This document shows positions 51,087 through 59,300 of a stretch of 64,000 nucleotides of DNA, one piece after another. Origin of the DNA: PALSA-1353 sp036267155. Its GTDB lineage: Bacteria > Planctomycetota > Phycisphaerae > Tepidisphaerales > Tepidisphaeraceae. Positions within the stretch are counted from its first letter, which is position 1; each line of letters begins with the position of its first letter. The notes below the pieces were generated by a model. That model worked only from the letters and a program-made list of their open reading frames with translations. It did not search any database and had not been told where the DNA came from. The stretch covers positions 1 through 64,000 of the forward strand of contig DATAWP010000007.1 in NCBI GenBank assembly GCA_036267155.1. Direction: 5' to 3'. The position numbers were made by a program, and so were the translations under genes.

Positions 51087-53573
51087 TCAATGGGTTGTCA
51101 CATCGCGTTCCGACAGGATCATCGCGCCCCACGGTTTGAGCAACACGGTCGCCGTGCCGTGTCGCGCCAATGCCGCCGGTGCAGCGCCGTCGATTGCGGT
51201 AATCGTCGGTCTGCCGTCCGGCTGCTGAGGCGAAACACCGGCGAGACGCGCTTCCGCCGGATCGAGCCAATCAATCAATGCAACATTCTTGTCGGGCGGA
51301 CCGAACGCCAGCCGCTCGGTGTGTTCCTGATTGCTGCGATTGATCACGACGCAAATATGATCGTGACCGAGATCCCGGCTGAAAGCATACACGCCGTTCG
51401 CATTGTCGGCCAAAACCGTGTGCGCAAAACCCAGTTGCAGCGCTTCAATCCGGCGATGGATCGCAATGAGCCGCTGATATTGATCAAACACGCCCTGATT
51501 GAACGTGACCTGCGGATCGTCGTACGGCTCGAGATCCTTCCAGATCATCGGCTCGCGATCGGATGGATCGCTGGGGCCCCACATGCCCGCCTCGTCTCCG
51601 TAATAGATCATCGGCGCGCCCACATACGTCATTTGCACGACCAGCGATTGCTTCATCCGCGTCCACTGTACAGCCCCCGGCTTGGCGATGTCGTAATCGG
51701 GATTGTTGTCCTGGATCCTGCTTTTCCCGTTGAACGGCAAATCCGGATTCAAAAAACGCGAAGCCCATCGGTCCGTATCGTGACTGTCCAGCAGGTTCAT
51801 TTGCACCAGCGACACCTGGAATGGATAGACGAACGTAAGTCGCTGAAGGCGCTCGGCAAAGATCGATGGGTCGATGGCCGTCGCCCGATCGACAAAGAAC
51901 GACTCCATCGCCTCTGCGAAGGGATACTGCATGGTCGCATCGAAGGTTTGGCCGTCGAGCCATTGCGGCGCGATCGACCAGATTTCGCCGCTGAGATAGG
52001 CGTTGGGCTTGATCGACTTCACCAGCTTTCGCCAATCCACCCAGAACGGACGTGGAATGTTTTCGCAGGCGTCGAGGCGGAATCCATCCACGCCGCGGGA
52101 TGGATCGCCGTCGGGCGCCAGCCAGCGGCGGGCGATGTTCATGAACAGCTCGCGCGGGCCGTGCACGAGCCCGAGCTTCGGATCCTTGCGAAATTCCGGC
52201 AGCGCTCCGTCCGGCGACCCGCCCCACCCGATCCAGTGAAACGGCTTCCAACTCGTGATCTCGAACCACCCGGCATATACGGAATTCCGCCCGTTCTTCT
52301 TCACATCCTGAAATGCATAGTTGGCCGTGCCGACGTGATTGAACACGCCGTCAATGATGACTTTGAACCCCTGCCGATGCGCATCGGCCAAAAAACTCAG
52401 GAAAAGCCTGTCGGTTTTGGTCCACTGCCACGTGGATGGATCGTCCGTCTCGCCATGAAGCTGCGCGATGTCCCCGACGAAGCCGAAGTGGTCGTCGACG
52501 TGGCGATAATCGGTCGTGTCGTACTTGTGCGATTCCTCAGCCTTGAAAATCGGGTTGAGGTAGATGCAGTTGACCCCAAGGCTGCGAAGATAAGGCAGTT
52601 CGGAAATGATCCCCTGGAAATCCCCGCCATATCGCCGACTCCAGACATCGTGATAAAACTCGCCGCTTTCACCGGGGAGAGTCGAAAACCATTTGCTGGT
52701 CCAGCGTTTGGTGTTGGGCGGATCGTTGCTCGGATCGCCGTTGCGAAAGCGCTCCGGGAAAATCTGGTACCAGACCGCATGCTTGGCCCAATCGGGGGTC
52801 TCGAATTTCGGCCGCATCGCGCAGCGATACGCGTTGACCTGCGCGTCGGTCAGCGACGGATAAACTTTGCCGCCGGCCAGGTAAGCGGTCGTGGCGCCGT
52901 CGACCAGCCGGAAAAGATAAGAAACCGGACCATGATCGACGGAAATCAGCCCGTCGAAATTTTCAATGCCGAAGTATTCACTGACCGGGTACATCTCCTG
53001 CTCGTTCCACGCGGCGCCGTCCGTGGTCCACAGAATCGCCGCCGCCTGGATATTGTTCGCCTGTGCGCGGAATCCAAGCCGAAGCATGGTCGGGGTGACC
53101 ACATTGCGATTGCGAACGTCGGTAGGATCGTGCCGAAGCAGCGCTTCGACGATCCGCCCGGGCGGCGGAGGGGGAAAACGGCGGGCATCCGGACCGATCA
53201 AAACAGCCGAATTTTTCCCGCCGAAGCCATCGGACTCTTCCAGTTCCGCATCGCCGTTCGGATCCTTGGTCCATTTCCCATCGACCAGGAATTTGTAGGG
53301 GTGCACACCCTCGGTCATGTCCACCGTGACGCGGTAGTCCCCGTCGCTTTGCCGAACCATGGGCGTCGCGTCGTGCGACCAACTGTTGAAGTCGCCGACC
53401 AGCATGACGCGATGGCGTCCACCATCCGGCGGGCGATAGGAAAAGACGTGCGGATAAAACTTGACGTCGCTGCCCGCATCCGTGGCACGAGCCCCGGCGG
53501 AACCGACCGCCCAAGCCGCCAACAGCAGCGATGTCAACACGCGCAACGCAGACAGCCGATGTAATCTGTTCAT
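51087..53573 (-). CDS. Secreted GH13 alpha-amylase / neopullulanase-like enzyme
   Basis: 828 residues from the ATG at 53573. Signal peptide LTSLLLAAWAVGSAGARA, then a CBM48-like domain (HRVMLVGDFNSWSHDATPMV, VHPYKFLVDGKW), a second N-terminal beta domain, and the GH13 barrel. Conserved regions: DGVFNHVG (I), GVDGFRLDACENIP with the nucleophile Asp (II), YLSGEIWS with the acid/base Glu (III), LLDSHDTDR (IV). A beta-sandwich closes the protein. It should cut alpha-1,4 glucan in the periplasm to products for the ABC importer encoded just downstream. It sits between lacI and the importer genes. Confidence 0.93.
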   Translation of the reverse strand: MNRLHRLSALRVLTSLLLAAWAVGSAGARATDAGSDVKFYPHVFSYRPPDGGRHRVMLVGDFNSWSHDATPMVRQSDGDYRVTVDMTEGVHPYKFLVDGKWTKDPNGDAELEESDGFGGKNSAVLIGPDARRFPPPPPGRIVEALLRHDPTDVRNRNVVTPTMLRLGFRAQANNIQAAAILWTTDGAAWNEQEMYPVSEYFGIENFDGLISVDHGPVSYLFRLVDGATTAYLAGGKVYPSLTDAQVNAYRCAMRPKFETPDWAKHAVWYQIFPERFRNGDPSNDPPNTKRWTSKWFSTLPGESGEFYHDVWSRRYGGDFQGIISELPYLRSLGVNCIYLNPIFKAEESHKYDTTDYRHVDDHFGFVGDIAQLHGETDDPSTWQWTKTDRLFLSFLADAHRQGFKVIIDGVFNHVGTANYAFQDVKKNGRNSVYAGWFEITSWKPFHWIGWGGSPDGALPEFRKDPKLGLVHGPRELFMNIARRWLAPDGDPSRGVDGFRLDACENIPRPFWVDWRKLVKSIKPNAYLSGEIWSIAPQWLDGQTFDATMQYPFAEAMESFFVDRATAIDPSIFAERLQRLTFVYPFQVSLVQMNLLDSHDTDRWASRFLNPDLPFNGKSRIQDNNPDYDIAKPGAVQWTRMKQSLVVQMTYVGAPMIYYGDEAGMWGPSDPSDREPMIWKDLEPYDDPQVTFNQGVFDQYQRLIAIHRRIEALQLGFAHTVLADNANGVYAFSRDLGHDHICVVINRSNQEHTERLAFGPPDKNVALIDWLDPAEARLAGVSPQQPDGRPTITAIDGAAPAALARHGTATVLLKPWGAMILSERDVTTH

Positions 53574-53641
53574 GGGAGTATGATGATTCCGACGAAAACG
53601 ATGCGCATGGACTTTGTCCATAGCGCGTTTTTTCCCTTTGC

Positions 53642-54730
53642 TCAGCGTTGGGCCGCCATGGCCGTGGATTCGCGCACAACGAGGTGCGTGGGCAGAACCT
53701 CCGCAACGCGATCAACCTTTCCGCGGATACGCTCGATCAGCCGTTCGCACGCCAGCGCGCCGGCTTCGTACAATGGCAGGTGAACGCTGGTCAGTGACGG
53801 ATTCACGAACGCCGCCTGCTGCATGTCGTCAAAGCCGATGATGGAAATATCGGCGGGAATTCGGATTCCGCGCCGGCTGCAATAGTGCATGGCTCCCAGG
53901 GCCATCTTATCGTTGCCGGCAAACAGCGCGGTGACATCGGGCGCCGCCGCGAGGATCCGCTCCGCCGCCGCCGCCCCGCCTTGTTCCGTAAATTGCCCGT
54001 CGTCGATCCATTCGGGTCGTGCCTGAACCTCGGCCGATTGCAGCCGCTGCTCGAAAACCTCCAGCCGGTCGCGCGCGGTCCGCACTTCCGGAGCCGCGTT
54101 GATGAAGCCGATTTTCCGATGACCAAGCTGCAGCAGATAGTTCATCACCTGATCCGTGCCGGCGCGATAATCGCAAACGACGTAGTCCAATCCCCACTGC
54201 TCGAGATAGTTATCCACGACGATCAGGGGGTAACGCCGATCCGTAAAGTCGGCCAGGAAGTGGTGGCGATCGTTGCAGCCCAGGCAAAGAATTCCGTCGA
54301 TGTATCGGCGCTCGTAGATCGCAATGTGCTCGTGACTTTTAACAAAATCCGGCTTGGCCTGTTCGAGCATCACCTTGTAGCCAAGCTTCCCGGCACGATC
54401 GCAAACACCGCTGATCAACTCGCCGAAGTAAGCATCGCCAAACCCGTGACGGAGGGCCGGGAGCATCACCGCAAGAACCCGCGTGTACCGGCTGGAAAGG
54501 CTTTGCGCCAGCCGATTGGGACGATACCCCATCCGATCGATCACCTGCTGAACGCGCATTTGCGTCGCGCGGCTGATGCGCGGGTTTTCGTTCAGAACCA
54601 TCGAAACGGTTGCAACGGATACCTTGGCGCGCTTGGCCACATCCCGAAGGTTCACGGGCTTGCCTTCTCGTTTCGAAGCGACCTGAGCAACCTCCACTGC
54701 GAATTCCGGTGATGCGCCGCCCTCTATCAT
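53642..54730 (-). CDS. LacI-family transcriptional regulator
   Basis: 362 residues from the ATG at 54730; a GTG at 54772 is also in frame. The helix-turn-helix is NLRDVAKRAKVSVATVSMVL, followed by the hinge RMGYRPNRLAQSLS and the periplasmic-binding-like ligand domain (VCDRAGKLGYKVMLEQAKPD, LGHRKIGFINAAPE, ALFAGNDKMALGAMHYC, ISIIGFDDMQQAAF). The full ligand domain implies sugar sensing, probably maltodextrin or maltose. It leads the leftward amylase-importer operon. The TTAAcCGgTTAA palindromes across the island are its likely targets. Confidence 0.95.
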   Translation of the reverse strand: MIEGGASPEFAVEVAQVASKREGKPVNLRDVAKRAKVSVATVSMVLNENPRISRATQMRVQQVIDRMGYRPNRLAQSLSSRYTRVLAVMLPALRHGFGDAYFGELISGVCDRAGKLGYKVMLEQAKPDFVKSHEHIAIYERRYIDGILCLGCNDRHHFLADFTDRRYPLIVVDNYLEQWGLDYVVCDYRAGTDQVMNYLLQLGHRKIGFINAAPEVRTARDRLEVFEQRLQSAEVQARPEWIDDGQFTEQGGAAAAERILAAAPDVTALFAGNDKMALGAMHYCSRRGIRIPADISIIGFDDMQQAAFVNPSLTSVHLPLYEAGALACERLIERIRGKVDRVAEVLPTHLVVRESTAMAAQR

Positions 54731-54956
54731 AAACCTATTCCCGGGGGTAAGCCTACGTTTGGCTTCATGCACTCATGCCTTCATTGGTTGAATCAGTTTA
54801 CCATGTCGATAAACAAGTTCAAGATGATTTTGCAAAATCGCTCGATCATCGCGGATAACGATATATATACAAGTAAGATAATGACTTACGATTATACAGG
54901 TAAAGCTCCCCCTCTGTTGAAAGGACCCGGCACGTCCGTACCTGAAGAACCCGATA

Positions 54957-54968
54957 GTTAACCGGTAT
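54957..54968. promoter_or_regulatory. Half-conserved LacI-like operator
   Basis: agttaaccggta has one perfect half-site and the central CG of the palindrome at 55133-55148. It lies 227 bp upstream of lacI and could serve autoregulation. Confidence 0.45.
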
Positions 54969-55132
54969 TTTTTTGTTTGACATTTTATTGAAACCAATTA
55001 TTCTATCGCAAAGTTAGAAGCACCTGTCGCATTTGGCGGAACGTGGTTACTGGCTGTTTTTCGAACAACTCCATCGAGGATTTCGATTGAAACCAGTTTG
55101 AGCAAGGAGAGGTTTTGAAATCAGGTCCGTTA

Positions 55133-55148
55133 AATTAACCGGTTAACT
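55133..55148. promoter_or_regulatory. LacI-type operator upstream of the 301-residue PEP-CTERM gene
   Basis: aattaaccggttaact: 15 of 16 bases fit a perfect palindrome centred on CG. It lies 122 bp upstream of the start codon at 55270. It is the best match to the island consensus. Confidence 0.75.
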
Positions 55149-55269
55149 TGCGTCTCTGATTGTGCGGGACGGCCTGGACGCCGTAGCGGCTGGCCGTGAC
55201 CTGCAGCAATCGCCTTGGGTCATTCAATTCGACCTGCCTTTGGGCCGGATCGATAGAAAGGGAGAATTT

Positions 55270-56175
55270 ATGCGGAAGAAACTCGTTCGGTCTTCGCTCG
55301 TGGCCGCGGCATGCGTGGCTGCCGGCATTACAGTGGGCGCCCGCGGCGGCGTTGTTGTCGATGGGACCATCAACGGCGCGGAGGGATACGGCGGACCTAT
55401 CGCCACCCAAACCGTCAACACCGGCTTCGGTGACAGCACCGTCGGTGACGGCACGTCCGGGGGTGGGTCGGAACTTGATGCTGCCTATGGCGTTGTGCAA
55501 AACGGAAACCTCTACGTGTTTCTTTCCGGGAACGTTGAGGACAACGGTAATCACGTCAACCTCTTCATCAGCGACGGCCGCGCTGGGCAAAGCACCCTTA
55601 GTGTTCCGGCCACTGGAACCCTGCAAGCCATGAACGGGTCGGTTTTCAGCCCCGGATTTCAAGCGACATACGCGATGGACATCAATGATTACCTGGAAAC
55701 GGACTATGTCGAAGAATACACCTATTCCGGTCCGGGCGCCCTGTCCGGCGGCTACATCGGATCGATTCCGGTAGCCGGTGGAATTGGCACCGGCACACCC
55801 GGGATCGCAACGATCGGATGGAACGACACCAACGCGGCGGGCGTGAATGGCAACGCCGGCACCGCCGCCGATCCCGTCGCAGCCGATGCCGTAACCACCG
55901 GAATGGAAGTCGCCATTCCCCTTTCGGCCCTCGGAAATCCGGCAAATGGGACAAGCATCCTCGTCTTGGCCGACATCAATGGAGGGGGAGACACCTATCT
56001 CTCCAACCAATTCCTTCCGGGTTTACCGGTTGGAACCGGCAATCTTGGTACGCAAACGTTTAACTTCGGGGGCACCCCAGGCGAGTATTTCGCCATAACC
56101 GTTCCCGAGCCGGCGTCCATCGCGGTTCTGGGCGGGGCGGTATTGATGCTCTTTTCCAGGCGCCGCCGAATGTAA
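55270..56175 (+). CDS. PEP-CTERM protein, paralogue of the 871-residue protein
   Basis: 301 residues from the ATG at 55270, with GGGAG 6 bases upstream, the same leader as the paralogue. A signal peptide is followed by the shared N-terminal domain: TQTVNTGFGDSTVGDGTS, SELDAAYGVVQNGNLYVFLS, VNLFISDGRAG, FSPGFQATYAMDINDY, SNQFLPGLPVGTGN. It ends directly in VPEPASIAVLGGAVLMLFS followed by RRRRM, without the repeat or dockerin-like modules. It is secreted and probably exosortase-processed. The shared domain looks like a beta-sandwich that could bind glucan; this is inferred from context. Confidence 0.9.
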   Translation: MRKKLVRSSLVAAACVAAGITVGARGGVVVDGTINGAEGYGGPIATQTVNTGFGDSTVGDGTSGGGSELDAAYGVVQNGNLYVFLSGNVEDNGNHVNLFISDGRAGQSTLSVPATGTLQAMNGSVFSPGFQATYAMDINDYLETDYVEEYTYSGPGALSGGYIGSIPVAGGIGTGTPGIATIGWNDTNAAGVNGNAGTAADPVAADAVTTGMEVAIPLSALGNPANGTSILVLADINGGGDTYLSNQFLPGLPVGTGNLGTQTFNFGGTPGEYFAITVPEPASIAVLGGAVLMLFSRRRRM

Positions 56176-56216
56176 GCGGTGTCCGGAACGATACGTATTG
56201 AACTAAACATATGCGT

Positions 56217-56242
56217 CCCGCGCAGCACCACCGCTGCGCGGG
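56217..56242 (+). terminator. Hairpin terminator after the PEP-CTERM gene
   Basis: cccgcgcag (56217-56225) pairs perfectly with ctgcgcggg (56234-56242), 41 bp after the stop. The following sequence is only moderately T-rich, so termination efficiency is uncertain. Confidence 0.65.
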
Positions 56243-56287
56243 TGCCTTGTCTAAGTTAATTTTCTTTTAACTTCGAGAACCCTCCGG

Positions 56288-56293
56288 TATAAT
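56288..56293 (+). promoter_or_regulatory. -10 box of the large amylase gene
   Basis: A consensus TATAAT 53 bp before the ATG at 56341. The -35 position (about 56265-56270, ttttaa) is poor, as expected of an activated promoter. The operator at 56326-56339 would lie just downstream of the transcription start, a road-block position. Confidence 0.55.
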
Positions 56294-56325
56294 GCTCACG
56301 TTGGCGAGGAAACTGAATTGATTTG

Positions 56326-56339
56326 GTTAATCGGTTCAC
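56326..56339. promoter_or_regulatory. LacI-type operator at the large amylase start
   Basis: gttaatcggttcac has the central CG and half-sites gttaatc / gtgaacc. It abuts the start codon at 56341 and would be transcribed, so a bound repressor would block elongation or start. Confidence 0.6.
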
Positions 56340-56340
56340 T

Positions 56341-59300
56341 ATGTTTAAACGCGTTTTTGGATGGGGCACGTTGAGCCCGCTTTTCCAACAGCAAGTTGGG
56401 CGGTTCGCCTTGCTTCGTGCAATGGCCTTGGCCGCCGGCGTCGCGTATGGGTTGGGGGCGGGCGTCGCTCATGCTCAATACAGTGTCTCCGCCCCGGTCA
56501 TTTTGCAGGACTTCAACAGCAGCTACCTGTCGATCGAAAACAAGATGCCGGACATTTTCCAGAGCGGCTACGGAGCCGTTTATCTTCCTCCCCCGGGATA
56601 CAGCACGACCAGCGAGTCGGTTGGCTACGACGTTTACAACCGATTTGATCTCGGTACCGCCGCCCAACCGACCACCTACGGCACCCAAAACGAATTCGAA
56701 GCAGCCGTGCAGGGCATTCATTCCTTCGGAGCCAAGGCGTATATCGACCTGTTATGGAACGACTCCGGCAGCATGAACTCCAACACGCCCGGCTTCGCCG
56801 CCTCGGGGGGATACCCCGGGCTGGCCGTCACGTTGCAAGACACCAATCCCAACGCCCCTGGATACAACACGCTTGGCTACAACGAAACCGGCACAGCCGG
56901 CGGACCAAGCTATGTCGATCCGGCGAACGGGCAGACTTACTACTATCAGGGCGATTATCACGATGACAATCCCAATTCCAGCGGCTATGAACCCGCCAAC
57001 GGCACCGACGGCACCGTCGCGGGTCTGGACGACATCGCGCAAGAAGAGAACAACGTTCTCATCCGCCAACCCACCACGGCGGGGAATCCGCTGAACATTC
57101 CGGCTGGCACGACGCCGTGGAATGGATACCTGGCGAATATTCCGACCCCGACCAACGCCCAGTACTACCCCGATTTGTCCATGACCCCCAAGACGGTCTA
57201 TGACGCGGCCTTGAATCAAACCTTCACGGTCTATCCGTATAACACGACCGATCCCATGGCCGGCACCGCGGTGGCGGAAAACTCCACCGGATATTTGATG
57301 CGCTACACCCAGTGGATGATTCAGGACATGGGCGTCGATGGGTTTCGCATTGATGCGGCATACAACATGCCCACCTGGGTGCTGAATTACTACGACGCGG
57401 CAGTCTACGATGAATCCAATCGCTACCTGCTCAATGGCCAGCAGGAACAAATTTACGGATATTCCGAGGTGTATTTCCAGAACGCTCAAACGACCGAGCA
57501 ATACATCAATCTCAGCGATACCAACAATGGAGCCGGCAACACGATCGAGGGCGACCGCGACGCGATGGATTTCCCCCTCTATCAGGCGATGTATAACAAT
57601 CTGAACGCGTTCAACGGCACGTACGGCAACTCGAGCGGAAACAACTGGTACAACGTCGTCACGTCCAGTCTCGACTACGCCGATGACGGAATTCTTAACG
57701 GCAGCGAGGGCGTCAAGTTCGTCAACGACCAGGACGGCGGCGCGCCCGCGCCGGGGCTCGTGCAGGTGGCCTATGCGTACATGCTGATGCTTCCCGGCCA
57801 GGCAGAGGTTTATTACAACGGAGAGAATTTCAACAACGAAAGCGGCAGCGGAAGCAGCGGGTATTTCCCCGAGGGAGGCGCCAGCGACCCGAAGGATGGT
57901 GATCTGGGCGCGTTGGGCGGCGTGTTTGATACCAATGTTCAGAACTCCGCCTATTCCAACACGGCCATCACCACGTTGGTGGACATCCGCAACCGCTACG
58001 GCCGTGGCAATTACCGCGAGGACTGGATCGAGACCAACCTGCTGGCCTACGAGCGCACAGGCTCGGCCATCGTGCTGGTGGATAACGCAACGACCGTTGA
58101 CACCAGTCTCCCCAAGGGCGTGGACTATGAGACGCGCACGATGAGCGTCTCGTTTGCGCCCGGCACCTGGCTGGAGGAACTGACCGGCAATGCGACCAGT
58201 TCCTATTCCGATCCCAATGGCGAAATTTCGCAGTTCCTGCAAGTCCAGAGCGGCGGCGTCATATCCGGAGGCGGTTTGCTAACCGCGCGCTTCCTCGGCA
58301 ACGCGGTATATGCCAAGGGGAGCAACACCACCGTCACTTCCACCAACGACGGATATCTGATCTACGGCCTGCCCACGCCAACGGGTAATCTCAGCATGAC
58401 CAATGTGGCGTCGGTGATGGCAAGTCAAACCGGTCAATCCACGACCCCCGGCGGATGGGAGCCCAACGCAAACTACAGCAACGGCGTGGACCGAAATTCC
58501 ACGGTCAATGTCGTCACCGCCTCGTCGTTTCAATTGAATCTTTCGACCAACGCCGCTTATTTGCAGGTCACGCCGACGACGCAGTACTACGACCAGGCCG
58601 CCGACGGCGACAATGCCCAGTTCACGATCGACGGCGGCTCGATCACGGTCGCCCCCACCGGCCTGACTTCAACGACGCCCGGCTCCAACGGCGAAGACAC
58701 CAACCCCAACGACGTTTCCTACGGCTATCAGAACTTCGCCAGTTCCTCGCCCGGCTATTACAACGCCAACGGCAACGGCGCCTACTCGCAAACGATCGAC
58801 ACGGCCGACCTGTCGATCGGCTATCACTACATCGAGGTGATTTCCTTCCGCCACGCCGCCAGCAGCAGCGCCCCGCCGGTTTACAGCGACTGGTATGATA
58901 CGATCTACGTCGATCGCGGCACGCCGCAGTCCAGCATCCAGAGCTTTGCCCCCTTCGCATCTGCCCCCTCCGACTACACAAGCCGCCAACTCGACATCCA
59001 ATCCGACGGCACCACCAACAGCGAATACGTCTATCTGAATCTGCCGGTTGGCATCACTAATTCCCAGATTCTTAGCATGATCGGCACCGGGGACAACACG
59101 ATCAACGGCGTTACCTACAACGGCGGGTCTGCCGGACAAACCGATCAGAACATCTTTGCCTACGGATTTAGCGATCTGCAGAACGGCAACAACGTGGCGA
59201 CCGTCGTGAGCTACCGCCCCGACGGCAATTACAGCATCCAGCGATTCACGGCCAGCGACGTCTCCGACCTTGGCGATGCCACGGCCAACGGCCTGGGCCT

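Larger units (their letters stand above)
54731..55269. other. Divergent control region between lacI and the PEP-CTERM gene
   Basis: About 540 bp, noticeably AT-rich compared with the coding sequence around it. It contains two LacI-like sites (54957 and 55133) and must hold the lacI operon promoter (leftward) and the PEP-CTERM promoter (rightward). No open frame here looked coding. Confidence 0.65.

Noticed and set aside
51090..53564. Plus-strand open frame of 824 codons antisense to the GH13 amylase
   Set aside because: It is the mirror of a GC-rich real gene; the translation is rich in Arg/His with no domain, while the minus strand has all GH13 motifs.
56752..58242. Minus-strand frame of 496 codons inside the large amylase gene
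   Set aside because: Antisense shadow; valine/isoleucine-rich pattern without motifs, while the plus-strand protein is well supported.
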